The notes: generated by a model from the letters alone, not told the origin. Shown: positions 8,707 through 17,752, counted from the stretch's first letter. The stretch: DNA of 64,000 bases from Methanobacterium sp. BRmetb2 (GCA_003491285.1 CP022705.1:1436001-1500000); one strand, 5' to 3'. A program made the numbers and translations.

Positions 8707-9582
8707 ATGAAGGAAGAATCAAAAATTGGCTTATCCAATAAAATCTTGATGTTAACCCTATTTTTATTCATTTTATTCGCTGTGGATTATACTGGATTTT
8801 CCTTAAATATTCAAATCATGAACTACCCGGGGATGTTCATGATCATGGCTTTTTTGGATACTTTAATTTTATCTTATGTAATTTTAAATTCAAAAGAGTA
8901 TGGTTTCGGACTTATTTTACGGATTTTTTTAGTATTTTATACTTTAAAGACACTTTTAGTTGGAATGGAAGCATTATATCTTACCCATATATTGTCTTGG
9001 ACAGTTACTCAGAAATTATTAATAAACGGAGCAATAACTGCTTTTATTTATAGCGGGGCTGCTGTAGTTGTTCTAAGTAAAACAGAAAAATCAGACAATT
9101 CAAAAGCCGAAAAGTCTAAAGATGATATCAAAAAATCTTTAAAAGACTTTATAAATTTTACGGGCATTGTAACTACATTTGGAAAGATTATATTGGCTGG
9201 TGGAGTCTGGACTTTATTATATATCATTTTTGGAGCTTTTCTTTTTAAAGATATTGCTCTATTAATAAATGCAACTACGACCCTTCAGTATCTTAACGAA
9301 TTTGGGCAAATATTACCACTATCTCTGATTTTCCAGTTTTTAAGGGGAATTGTATGGGTTATTTTATCTCTTCCCATAATTTATACTATTAAAGGGGGCT
9401 TAGCTAAAAGGGCAGCTATCACTGGATTGGTTTTTTCTATTTTAATGGCAACTACTCTTCTAATACCAACTCAACTACCATTTTTCATACAAACCGCATA
9501 TTTTATAGAACTATTCTTTGCTGATTTCCTATTTGGAGTTATTGTAGTTATTATTTTCTTTTTTAAACGAAAAAAAAGTTAA
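8707..9582 (+). CDS. Uncharacterised multi-pass membrane protein
   Basis: 291 residues that I do not recognise. There are three or four hydrophobic helices in the first 125 residues, then a lysine-rich charged stretch at about 122-148, followed by four more helices and a basic FFKRKKS tail. No catalytic or ligand motif is visible. Start ATG 8707 has only a weak GTGTTGAT box upstream. It precedes the TctA-like gene by about 90 bp on the same strand. Confidence 0.7.
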   Translation: MKEESKIGLSNKILMLTLFLFILFAVDYTGFSLNIQIMNYPGMFMIMAFLDTLILSYVILNSKEYGFGLILRIFLVFYTLKTLLVGMEALYLTHILSWTVTQKLLINGAITAFIYSGAAVVVLSKTEKSDNSKAEKSKDDIKKSLKDFINFTGIVTTFGKIILAGGVWTLLYIIFGAFLFKDIALLINATTTLQYLNEFGQILPLSLIFQFLRGIVWVILSLPIIYTIKGGLAKRAAITGLVFSILMATTLLIPTQLPFFIQTAYFIELFFADFLFGVIVVIIFFFKRKKS

Positions 9583-9674
9583 AAACGATTTTTTTGTTAT
9601 TTATAAAACTGGACATCAAATATAAATAATACTTTTTATAGAATAGTTAATATTAAGGAATGGATGGGATTTGA

Positions 9675-10919
9675 TTGTTGGATCTTCTTATAGCGTGTTT
9701 ATTAGGTGTTTTGTGCGGTACTTTGACTGGTCTAATTCCAGGTATTCATGTAAATACTGCGGGGGCCTTTATATTTGCATCATCACCTTTTTTATTAAAT
9801 TCATTGTCCCCTGAATTTTTATGCGTTTTACTCTTTTCCATGTCTATAGCCCACGCTCTTTTAGAATTCATACCTTCAACTTTTCTGGGCGTTCCTGAGG
9901 AAGGAACAGTTTTATCAATTTTACCCGGCCATGCTCTTTTATTAGAGGGAAGAGGAAAAGAGTTAATACGATTGGTATCCTTGGGTGGATTTGGAGCTAT
10001 CATTGTTACTATTTTGCTCTCACCCCTTTTTGTAATATTCATTCCACCAATTTACACATTTCTCAAACCCTACATATGGATATTGTTAATAATCGTTGTT
10101 AGCTCCATGATGATTCGAATGAATAAGAATTTCAGTTCTTTTTTCTGGTCTACTTTTTTATTTTTAATATCTGGAATTTTAGGATGGGTTATGTTGAATT
10201 CACCTGTATCATCCAATGTATCGCTACTGTGTATTTTCACCGGCCTTTTTGGTACAAGCACATTACTTTATAGTCTAAACGAGAGATCAGTTCTTCCATC
10301 ACAAGATAAATATTATGATCTCATGATAAACAGCTCTATTTTAAGAGGAATCTTCGCTGGAGGAATTGCAGGAACTATAATGGGCTTTTTACCGGGACTT
10401 GGGCCGGCTCAAGGTAGTCTAATAGCTCAGGAGTTAAGCGGAGGAGGAGATGTATCAACTAATAAAGAAAGCTTTTTGGTTGCCATGAGTGGTGTTAACA
10501 CCGCCGATGCACTATTTTCCATGATAGCGATCTATATGATTGGAAATCCAAGAAGTGGGATAGCAGTTTACATCTCTAAGATACTTTTAGACTTTAATTT
10601 ATCTTATCTAATTCTCTTTATTTTTGTCTCAATCACTGCTGTTTCTATTTCCCTTTTTCTATGTCTAAAATTAGGAGATATTGTAAGTGAATATATCCAA
10701 AAATTAAATTATAAAAAATTATGCTGGACTACCATTATCTTCATGAGTTCATTAGTGGTCCTTTTTTCCATTATAGAACAAGTTAACATACTATTTATGG
10801 TACTGGTTTATATAACTTCAATTTCAATTGGCATACTTCCAAATGTTCTTGGAGTTAATAAATCCAATCTTATGGGAGTTTTAATTGTCCCTGCAGTAGT
10901 AGTGTATTTTTACATGTAA
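9675..10919 (+). CDS. TctA/DUF112-like membrane protein
   Basis: 414 residues, some ten to twelve transmembrane segments. Its two glycine-rich repeats GLIPGIHVNTAG (about 19) and GFLPGLGPAQGS (about 240) are characteristic of the TctA permease family (tripartite tricarboxylate transporters) and its archaeal stand-alone relatives. No TctB or TctC (binding protein) partners are nearby, so the transport mode and substrate are uncertain. The frame begins with TTG 9675 (TTG TTG GAT), with GGATGGGAT upstream. Confidence 0.78.
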   Translation: MLDLLIACLLGVLCGTLTGLIPGIHVNTAGAFIFASSPFLLNSLSPEFLCVLLFSMSIAHALLEFIPSTFLGVPEEGTVLSILPGHALLLEGRGKELIRLVSLGGFGAIIVTILLSPLFVIFIPPIYTFLKPYIWILLIIVVSSMMIRMNKNFSSFFWSTFLFLISGILGWVMLNSPVSSNVSLLCIFTGLFGTSTLLYSLNERSVLPSQDKYYDLMINSSILRGIFAGGIAGTIMGFLPGLGPAQGSLIAQELSGGGDVSTNKESFLVAMSGVNTADALFSMIAIYMIGNPRSGIAVYISKILLDFNLSYLILFIFVSITAVSISLFLCLKLGDIVSEYIQKLNYKKLCWTTIIFMSSLVVLFSIIEQVNILFMVLVYITSISIGILPNVLGVNKSNLMGVLIVPAVVVYFYM

Positions 10920-10964
10920 AATACTATTTACAATAAGTTTTCTAATTCTGCACCACCTATTAAA

Positions 10965-11972
10965 TCAAATTATTATGATCTCTTGGCACAAAGTAGACAG
11001 AGATTTGACAAACTCCTGATTTTCAACTCCGGGAAAAGTATCTACTATCCCAATGTCAAATTTTTCATTTAAATCATTTACAAGGTCTCGAATATCCATA
11101 CAATAAACTTCAAATTTATCCCCCGAAGCAATCAGACCATCTAATTGTCCCTTTGGATTAGTATTATTCATATTCACTAATCTTTCAACTGGGAATCCAT
11201 TGACTTCCAGATTAATTAGTGTCATTTCAACTGCAGGGGGCCATATATCATTAAAAACAACTTTTTGGGCGTCGGATTTTAATGAAGCAATTCCTAGTGT
11301 CCCTGGACCGCAGGTACTGTCCAAAATTTTAGGAGAATCATATTTACTTTGAATTCTTAATATTTTTTCAATTTTAGGAGAATTTGAACGTGAAAACTCG
11401 ATATGGATTTCTTTTTGATTTTTGTAAATACATATATTTCCAGAGGGTGATGGTACGATATCGCATCGCATATCACATCCTGATAGTAACTCATAAACAT
11501 AAGAATCTGATCTGGAATCTTTTAAACCAACTGTTTTTTTAGGATCTCCTTTAAGAACACCTTTTACTTCTGGTACTTCTCTTAAAATTCTTTCAGCACA
11601 TCCTTTTCCCATTTCATCGACAACAATTACTAATGATTTTTCTGGAAGATAGGGAATATATGGAGTAGGGTATCCTGGGGTAATAAGTGGTGTGCCTACC
11701 ATTCTTAAAGTGGATTTGATTGATTTTAATCCTTCATCAATCATTATTTTAAGGATTTGGACCATTACGACGTCCATATGACGTTTTCCACAACCACATC
11801 TGCCTAAATTACTGTCAATTTTTTTAAGATCCATCTGGTCTTTCAATGGTTTAAATTTTTTGAGTTTAAAATCCTCACATTCAGCACAAGGTTGATAGAA
11901 GGAGGATATATTTTCAAGAACATCAGAGGCAATTTTGATGCAATTATTTCCACATTTACAACTTAATACCAT
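10965..11972 (-). CDS. Putative SAM-dependent methyltransferase with N-terminal Cys-rich region
   Basis: 335 residues. The C-terminal half has Rossmann methyltransferase features: a motif-I-like DSTCGPGTLGI (about 217), an acidic second strand VVFNDIWPPA (about 238) and MDIRDL (about 293). The N-terminal half is Cys-rich, with CKCGNNC (5-11), CAEC (34-37) and GRCGCGKRH (about 58-66), suggesting a metal site. I know no experimentally defined substrate for this type; Trm5-like folds are distantly reminiscent. It ends 45 bp from the convergent TctA-like gene and is divergent from the pilus ATPase gene. Confidence 0.65.
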   Translation of the reverse strand: MVLSCKCGNNCIKIASDVLENISSFYQPCAECEDFKLKKFKPLKDQMDLKKIDSNLGRCGCGKRHMDVVMVQILKIMIDEGLKSIKSTLRMVGTPLITPGYPTPYIPYLPEKSLVIVVDEMGKGCAERILREVPEVKGVLKGDPKKTVGLKDSRSDSYVYELLSGCDMRCDIVPSPSGNICIYKNQKEIHIEFSRSNSPKIEKILRIQSKYDSPKILDSTCGPGTLGIASLKSDAQKVVFNDIWPPAVEMTLINLEVNGFPVERLVNMNNTNPKGQLDGLIASGDKFEVYCMDIRDLVNDLNEKFDIGIVDTFPGVENQEFVKSLSTLCQEIIII

Positions 11973-12004
11973 ATGCTTAAATATTTGTTATTTTATATAA
12001 ATAT

Positions 12005-13639
12005 ATGAGCAATATGAAAGAAAAGCGAAAAGAAATACTTAAGGACCTTTTAGGGGAGTTCGGGTCTTCAGAAGAATCTGATGAAGATAGGGGAGAAGAA
12101 TTGAATGATGAATTCGAACCTGAAAGGGAAAAGATGGAAGATATTCTATTCGGCGGTGAAGAAGAAGATACAGATATTGAAAAAGTAGTTAAGAAATCTT
12201 CTAGGCCTAAAAAGCGCATCAAGAAAATGACTGAAGATGTGAAAGCCGAAATAATAGAAGAAGGCCTTATTCCTAATTACAATGTAAGTGTTCCTAAATT
12301 TAGTGATCGAGAAAAACAGTTATTAACTGAAATCCGTGAAAAATTAGTTGAAGTTGCTGTAGCCAAAGGTGAGGAATTCAGATTAGATGAAAAAACTTTT
12401 GTTGGTGAAGTAAAAGAATTTCTAAGAACCAAGGGTGTAAGAAATATAGATAAACTTGCAGCACAAATTTCACAGGAAATGTTAGGATACGGTGAATTGG
12501 ATCCAATGATCAAAGATGATGATCTAGAAGAAATTATGGTCATAGGAGTTAATAGACCTGTTTTTGTATATCACCGTAAAATAGGAATGATGGTTACTAA
12601 TGTCTATTTTGAAGAAGATTCAGACATAAAAGCACTTATAGATCTTATTGCCCGACAAGTTAACCGAAGAATTGACCAACAAACTCCAATTTTGGATGCA
12701 AGGTTACCTGATGGGTCCCGGGTTAACGCAACTATTCCGCCGGTATCTGCTGATGGTTCAACATTAACTATACGGAAATTTAGATCAGATCCATTAACTG
12801 TTATTGATTTAATTAATTTTAAAACAATATCATCTCATTTGGCAGCATTTTTATGGGTATGTGTTGATGGAATGGGTGTAAAACCTTGTAATGCAATCAT
12901 TGCCGGTGGTACAGGTTCTGGTAAAACCACCACATTAAATACCGTTGCGGCTTTTATACCTCCTCGAGAAAGGATTATAACTATTGAAGATACTTTAGAA
13001 CTTCAATTACCTCACTTTCATGTACTGCGTATGGAAACTCGCCCACCCAACATAGAGGGGAAGGGTGAATTGGATATGGACACTCTAGTTAAAAATTCTC
13101 TAAGGCAAAGACCAGATCGAGTTATTGTAGGAGAAGTAAGAGGTAAAGAAGCAGTCACATTGTTCACAGCTATTAACACTGGACACTCTGGTTTTGGCAC
13201 CCTTCACTCTAACACAGCAAGAGAAACAATTACACGTCTAACTAACTCTCCAATGAATGTTCCTCATATTATGATTCCTGCATTGGATTTCATAATAATG
13301 CAAAATCGAATGTATCGTACCGAAGGTGGATCATTAAGGAGGGTTACTGAAGTGGCCGAAGTTGTTGGAATGGAAGAAGGAAATGTTCAGTTAAACCGAG
13401 TATTCGAATGGAATAATGTTGCAGATAAAGTTGAATACATAGGTATTGCAAGTAATACTTTAAGATCAATAGCAGATCTAAGGGGAATAAGTATTACTGA
13501 GGTTGAAGAAGAAATCGAAAGAAGAAGATTGGTTTTAGAATTTATGGCTGATAAAAATATTCGATCCATTGAAGAAGTTGGTAAATGTATTCATAATTAT
13601 TATAAGGATCCGGATGAAGTTTTAGAAAGAGTCCTATGA
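12005..13639 (+). CDS. Type II/IV secretion (archaeal pilus) ATPase, GspE/TadA/PilB-like
   Basis: 544 residues. An acidic N-terminal region (about 1-100) precedes the secretion-ATPase core: Walker A GGTGSGKT (301-308), Asp box IEDTLELQ, Walker B region DRVIVGEVRG (about 376-385) and His box TGHSGFGTLHS. These hexameric ATPases power pilin polymerisation or archaellum-type machines from the cytoplasmic face. It is followed 15 bp later by the membrane platform gene. No pilin or prepilin peptidase gene lies nearby in this window. Confidence 0.92.
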   Translation: MSNMKEKRKEILKDLLGEFGSSEESDEDRGEELNDEFEPEREKMEDILFGGEEEDTDIEKVVKKSSRPKKRIKKMTEDVKAEIIEEGLIPNYNVSVPKFSDREKQLLTEIREKLVEVAVAKGEEFRLDEKTFVGEVKEFLRTKGVRNIDKLAAQISQEMLGYGELDPMIKDDDLEEIMVIGVNRPVFVYHRKIGMMVTNVYFEEDSDIKALIDLIARQVNRRIDQQTPILDARLPDGSRVNATIPPVSADGSTLTIRKFRSDPLTVIDLINFKTISSHLAAFLWVCVDGMGVKPCNAIIAGGTGSGKTTTLNTVAAFIPPRERIITIEDTLELQLPHFHVLRMETRPPNIEGKGELDMDTLVKNSLRQRPDRVIVGEVRGKEAVTLFTAINTGHSGFGTLHSNTARETITRLTNSPMNVPHIMIPALDFIIMQNRMYRTEGGSLRRVTEVAEVVGMEEGNVQLNRVFEWNNVADKVEYIGIASNTLRSIADLRGISITEVEEEIERRRLVLEFMADKNIRSIEEVGKCIHNYYKDPDEVLERVL

Positions 13640-13654
13640 TTTTTTGGTGATATA

Positions 13655-14668
13655 ATGGTTTTAAGTGGTTTAAAAAAATTATTTGATAAAATAGGAGGAG
13701 TCACTCTCAATTCAAGTAAAAAAGTTGGAGAAGGTGTACAGGCTCCAGTGACTAGAATAGGGAACATAAAACCACGCCAAGCTTCTTCAAAAGTAATTAA
13801 ACGAATGCGAATGACTCCGGAGGAGATAGACGTTTTTAAAGGACTAATTGAAGAAGAATATCAGGGTAAAGAAGAAAAAAAAGAAGAAAAAATACAAAAA
13901 GAATCCTTTGAAAAAGCTTCTCTCGAGGAAATCCTTAAAGAAGAAGAGAAAGAAGGATTGGATCCTAAATTTATCATGGCTATTGGTTTAACATCTTTTG
14001 TAATAATTCTTGTGGCCATGATTGCTTTAGGCTTTGGAATTACCATAGGATTAGTATTTGGTTTGATTATTTTTATGATGTCTATTGTTTTAGTATTTTT
14101 ACCCAAATTAAAAAAAGGGGGCAGATCTGCTGAAGCTTCTAGAGAACTTCCTTATGCATTGAGGCAGATGGCAACTGAACTCAGAGCAGGGTTAGGGCTT
14201 CACGACAGCATGAGATCAGTGGCCATGTCTGGGTATGGTCCGCTTTCTGAAGAATTTGCAAGAACCCTGGAAGAGATAAAATATGGTGAAACTACTGAAA
14301 ATGCTCTCATAGATATGAGTGAAAGAATAGAGTCAGACGGTCTAAAAAGGGCAGTTTATCAAATTACCCGGACTTTAAATAGTGGTGGGGATTTAGCGAA
14401 AACTCTAAATGTTATAGCCGAGGATATTGCTTATGAAATGCGGATGAAACTTAAGGATTATTCACAGAAATTAAACTCATTTACCATGATATACATGTTT
14501 GTGGCCATATTAGGTCCGGTTATATTACTCATTATGTTGATTGCTGCAGCAACTGTAATGGGGCCAGTAGTACCACCAATCATGATTTTAATTTTGTACT
14601 TATTCTTTTTCCCTTTAATTGTAGGGTTCATGGCTTTTATGATCAAGAGACTTGAGCCCAAGCTGTAG
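13655..14668 (+). CDS. Type II secretion F-domain membrane platform (TadC/FlaJ-like)
   Basis: 337 residues. A charged, glutamate/lysine-rich N-terminal region (about 1-105) precedes two hydrophobic helices (about 108-150). A cytoplasmic T2SF domain follows with the typical LPYALRQMATELRAGLGL start and GGDLAKTLNVIAEDI. Two more helices end the protein. It anchors the preceding ATPase and drives pilus assembly. ATG 13655 follows GGTGATATA, 15 bp after the ATPase stop, which indicates an operon. Confidence 0.9.
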   Translation: MVLSGLKKLFDKIGGVTLNSSKKVGEGVQAPVTRIGNIKPRQASSKVIKRMRMTPEEIDVFKGLIEEEYQGKEEKKEEKIQKESFEKASLEEILKEEEKEGLDPKFIMAIGLTSFVIILVAMIALGFGITIGLVFGLIIFMMSIVLVFLPKLKKGGRSAEASRELPYALRQMATELRAGLGLHDSMRSVAMSGYGPLSEEFARTLEEIKYGETTENALIDMSERIESDGLKRAVYQITRTLNSGGDLAKTLNVIAEDIAYEMRMKLKDYSQKLNSFTMIYMFVAILGPVILLIMLIAAATVMGPVVPPIMILILYLFFFPLIVGFMAFMIKRLEPKL

Positions 14669-14765
14669 TATTCTAAAATAAATAATTTATAGTCTTATTA
14701 TAAATAAAATAAAATTTAAAATAAAGTTCTAATTATACGAATTAGGAGGTATACGAATTAGAAAG

Positions 14766-15734
14766 TTAGTTATGTTCCTCGTCTCTGTGTTCTTCTTCCA
14801 GAATGTGTAACATCTCATGGTATTTTTTTTCACCTAGAGCATGCAGTAATTTGTGGTGGTATTTATCATGTACCAAGTGTAAAAGATTGTGGTATGTTTT
14901 CACTCCTAGCACATGTAATATTTCATGGTAAGCTTCTTCTACAGTTAACTTAATATTTACATTTGTTCCATTGTCTTTAAGAAGATGTAAGAGTTCAGCA
15001 GCCTTAGGTTGTTTTAAATGCGCATTTTTAAGGGTTTCTGGATCGTTGAATATGTCGTGAGGAGTGCCTTGTTTGATTATCTTTCCCTGATGTAGAACGA
15101 ATATTTTGGTGGCAAATTCAGTAACCATTTCCACATCATGAGATGAGACAATAATACTCATGTTTTTTTGATTGAGATCATATAGGATATCCATTATTTG
15201 TTCCACGCCTTGAGGATCCAGTCCCGTGGTAGGTTCGTCCAGTACCATTATTTCTGGCTGCATAGCCAATATCCCTGCAATGGCAACCCTCTTTTTTTGA
15301 CCTCCACTAAGATGATGTGGGGGTTTTTTTTCATATCCTTCCATCCCCACCACAGATAAAGATTCTGTTACACGTTTTTCCACTTCTTCGTCGGAAATTC
15401 CAAGGTTCATAGGTCCAAAAGCCACATCCTCCTCCACAGTAGGCGAAAAAAGCTGATCATCGGGGTTCTGAAATACCATACCAACTTTTTGTCTGATTTT
15501 TATAAGTTCCTCTTTCTTGTAACTGGCAGGTTTACCATCTATTTTAATCGTACCAGAGGTTGGTTGTAATATTCCATTAAAATGGGAAAATAAAGTAGAC
15601 TTACCAGCACCATTAGGTCCAATAATGGCGGCTCGTTCACCCTCAAGTATTTCCAGGTTTATGTCTAGAAGAGCAGAAGTTCCGTCAGGGTAGGTAAAGT
15701 TCATGTTTTCTGTTTGTATAATTGGTTTTCTCAT
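14766..15734 (-). CDS. cbiO: ECF metal transporter ATPase CbiO/NikO with histidine-rich repeat tail
   Basis: ATP-binding subunit of an energy-coupling-factor importer for cobalt or nickel. Walker A GPNGAGKST (about 38-46), the Q-loop, LSGGQKKR signature (about 142-149) and Walker B MVLDEPTTGLDP are intact. The usual CbiO length is about 270-280 residues. This protein is 322, and the last 55 or so residues form four tandem repeats of YHxxLHxLGxKK type with a dozen histidines, ending HRDEEHN. That tail probably buffers or senses metal ions. It is the last gene of cbiM-PDGLE-cbiQ-cbiO on the minus strand; GAGGA precedes the ATG. Confidence 0.93.
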   Translation of the reverse strand: MRKPIIQTENMNFTYPDGTSALLDINLEILEGERAAIIGPNGAGKSTLFSHFNGILQPTSGTIKIDGKPASYKKEELIKIRQKVGMVFQNPDDQLFSPTVEEDVAFGPMNLGISDEEVEKRVTESLSVVGMEGYEKKPPHHLSGGQKKRVAIAGILAMQPEIMVLDEPTTGLDPQGVEQIMDILYDLNQKNMSIIVSSHDVEMVTEFATKIFVLHQGKIIKQGTPHDIFNDPETLKNAHLKQPKAAELLHLLKDNGTNVNIKLTVEEAYHEILHVLGVKTYHNLLHLVHDKYHHKLLHALGEKKYHEMLHILEEEHRDEEHN

Positions 15735-15761
15735 TGGAATTCCTCTAAAATAGGTAGATTG

Positions 15762-16550
15762 TTAAAGTACCAACATGTTTAATAGTTGTAAGGATGCGAT
15801 TAGTATTAATGTTATCCCCATAAAAGCGAAATCTTTCTTGTCTAAGTTTACTTTGGATCGGTATATGCGAGTGTTATCTGAATAACCTCTAGACATCATA
15901 CTTAAATAAACAGTTTCCCCTTGTTCAAATGCTCTTAGAAACATCATAGTTATAGTCTCTCCTACTTTTTTAAGTCTCCACTTGTAAGGAGTCTTTTTAT
16001 TGAATATATCGAAACAACGGGTAGCCTGGGCATTTAAAATATTCATCAGTTGATCGTAGAAGAAAAACAAGTATCTGACAGTTAAATTTAAAAGCATGGC
16101 CAGCTGATGAGGAACTCCTAACTTCTGGGCAGATGCTACCAAATCTTGCATAGACGTTGATGAAGATAAAAATACAATGGAGGTAACTGATACAGTTACT
16201 CTAAAAAGAAGTAATGCTCCAAAATACACCCCATAATCTGTTATATGTAACCAGCCTAAGGGGCCAGTCCAGATAATATTACCTGGTTGAAAAAATGGTT
16301 GTATAAGGGCTATAAACCCTCCAAAAGGTAATATAAGTGCTATACGTTTTAACGCGTATTTGGGGCTTACATTGGATAATGAAATCAGGATTAAAATGTA
16401 CATTTCCATTATAACCAAAATTATAAGGTTAGTACTGGAAACTGCGTATATTATGATTAGCATGGCAGATATTAGTTTTATCCGTCCGTCTAAATTATTC
16501 ATGAAGCTTTCTTTACCAGCTTCTCTATCAATTTGGTCAAGTCCTTCCAT
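15762..16550 (-). CDS. cbiQ: ECF metal transporter transmembrane subunit CbiQ/NikQ
   Basis: A 262-residue transmembrane coupling (T) subunit with about five or six helices. The cytoplasmic coupling region contains ARCFD and the ARG-like segment LRAFEQGETVYLSMMSRGY, which contacts the CbiO ATPases. It transmits ATP hydrolysis to the CbiM substrate-binding component. It lies 27 bp upstream of cbiO and 95 bp after the PDGLE gene; that spacer contains a hairpin. Confidence 0.93.
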   Translation of the reverse strand: MEGLDQIDREAGKESFMNNLDGRIKLISAMLIIIYAVSSTNLIILVIMEMYILILISLSNVSPKYALKRIALILPFGGFIALIQPFFQPGNIIWTGPLGWLHITDYGVYFGALLLFRVTVSVTSIVFLSSSTSMQDLVASAQKLGVPHQLAMLLNLTVRYLFFFYDQLMNILNAQATRCFDIFNKKTPYKWRLKKVGETITMMFLRAFEQGETVYLSMMSRGYSDNTRIYRSKVNLDKKDFAFMGITLILIASLQLLNMLVL

Positions 16551-16615
16551 ACGTATATCTCAGTTAGTTTTATTTAAAAAATATATTATTTAATAAGTCT
16601 TAAAATAAGAAAAGT

Positions 16616-16634
16616 GGAGCTTGAAGAAAGCTCC
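16616..16634 (-). promoter_or_regulatory. Stable intercistronic hairpin between PDGLE gene and cbiQ
   Basis: A perfect 7-bp inverted repeat (GGAGCTT / AAGCTCC) with a 5-base loop lies in the 95-bp spacer of the importer operon. On the plus strand it is followed by seven T residues. In the direction of transcription (minus) it is preceded by an A-run, so it looks less like a terminator than an mRNA processing, stability or translation-control element. Confidence 0.45.
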
Positions 16635-16645
16635 TTTTTTTCAAT

Positions 16646-16948
16646 CTATTTGGATCCGTTACCGTTCTTTTTGCTGAATATGGTTGCAATTCCGAACATC
16701 ACCAGCAGAACCAATATGACTCCCACTATAAGGGCTGCAACTCCAGCCCAGGGATTATCCTCCATTCCAGGTATGGCGTAATCTGGTAATGGAGAGTTGT
16801 ATACTGGTTCTGACTCAGGTACATCAAGGCTTCCTGCAGCACTTTCTAAACCATCAGGGTTGCTTGATGCCAAAAATGGCGCTAATATGGCGATTATTAA
16901 GGCAATTACAAGCCCTCCAATCACAAGGTTGCGGTTTTTTGTGTTCAT
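16646..16948 (-). CDS. PDGLE-domain small membrane protein (CbiN/NikN-like ECF component)
   Basis: 100 residues with an N-terminal helix (about 7-27), an extracellular segment holding the family motif PDGLE (31-35), and a C-terminal helix (about 70-92). PDGLE proteins are auxiliary components of nickel/cobalt ECF importers, acting with CbiM/NikM. The PDGLE type is more often linked to nickel systems than classical CbiN, but that does not settle the metal. Its ATG overlaps the cbiM stop by four bases (ATGA). Confidence 0.85.
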   Translation of the reverse strand: MNTKNRNLVIGGLVIALIIAILAPFLASSNPDGLESAAGSLDVPESEPVYNSPLPDYAIPGMEDNPWAGVAALIVGVILVLLVMFGIATIFSKKNGNGSK

Positions 16949-17592
16949 TTTAATGCCTCCGGTTTTTTACTGCGAACCCAATCGGCTAACAGGTCAGGTC
17001 GTGCACTATCAATACCTAAAATCACCACTACACTGATAACACCTTCAATGACACCTATCACAGCGTGATATAATCCCATGAAGATAATTCCTTCTACTAA
17101 TGGGAAAGTACCGGCTAGGGACATTTCAATGGCACAAGCTATAGCTGCTATGAATATTGATGCCCAAGCGGCAATGAAAATTGCAGGAACCCTTCCAATC
17201 CCTTTAAGAGCTTTATAACCATAGAATCCAATGAAACCACCAATTATTCCCATGTTGACAATGTTGGCTCCAAGAGCAGTCATTCCACCGTCTCCAAATA
17301 TCAATCCTTGAAGTATCAGTACTATTGATAATACCAGCACTGCTGCCCATGGACTGAAAAATACAATCGCTATTAATGCAGCACCCACCATATGACCGCT
17401 GGTTCCCCAAGGTATGGGAACATTCATTGCTTGAATAGCAAATATACCTGCTGCTAAAACAGCGAGAAGAGGTATATTTTTTTCGTCCAAGTTTTCTCTG
17501 GCCCATTTAAGTGAATATCCCAGTGCTATTAAGGCGATGATCCAGTAAATTGCGCACTGCCATAATGGGATAAAACCATCTGGTATATGCAT
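16945..17592 (-). CDS. cbiM: ECF metal transporter substrate-binding membrane protein CbiM/NikM
   Basis: The substrate-capturing S-component for Co2+/Ni2+, 215 residues, about seven helices. The start is fixed by AGGAGG seven bases upstream and by the family N-terminus MHIPDGF. In this family His2 and the free N-terminus coordinate the metal, so the longer open frame from 17673 cannot be the true start. The histidine motif GTSGHMVGAAL (about 67-77) is the other metal-binding loop. It heads the minus-strand importer operon and is divergent from cdhA, with a leader of roughly 120 bases from the likely TATA box. Confidence 0.95.
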   Translation of the reverse strand: MHIPDGFIPLWQCAIYWIIALIALGYSLKWARENLDEKNIPLLAVLAAGIFAIQAMNVPIPWGTSGHMVGAALIAIVFFSPWAAVLVLSIVLILQGLIFGDGGMTALGANIVNMGIIGGFIGFYGYKALKGIGRVPAIFIAAWASIFIAAIACAIEMSLAGTFPLVEGIIFMGLYHAVIGVIEGVISVVVILGIDSARPDLLADWVRSKKPEALK

Positions 17593-17663
17593 ATTTAACC
17601 TCCTAATATTGTTGTTTTCTTTTCTTTTTTTTTTTTTATTTGAGTAAGGGATGATTAATTGAG

Positions 17664-17700
17664 TATTACTCAAACTTTAAAAAAAGGAGTTAAAGTAATA
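17664..17700. promoter_or_regulatory. Operator candidate copy 1: TATTAC-N25-GTAATA
   Basis: TATTAC at 17664-17669 and its inverted partner GTAATA at 17695-17700, separated by exactly 25 bp. Flanks extend the similarity (GAGTATTACT and AAGTAATACTT). This copy would lie in the transcribed leader of cbiM. Confidence 0.6.
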
Positions 17701-17744
17701 CTTTAAACTCTTTTTAACCCTTAAAAAATCCTTTTATATAATAT

Positions 17745-17752
17745 AATATAAA
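17745..17752 (-). promoter_or_regulatory. Probable TATA box for the cbiM operon
   Basis: Reads TTTATATT on the minus strand, preceded by an A-rich BRE-like stretch. A second TATA-like run lies at 17732-17741, so the start site is uncertain. Operator copies 1 and 2 flank it. Confidence 0.45.

Noticed and set aside
16945..17673. Longer CbiM with 27 extra N-terminal residues
   Set aside because: The extra part is poly-lysine/asparagine from a T-rich leader, and the family needs MHI at the N-terminus for metal binding. AGGAGG precedes the shorter start.
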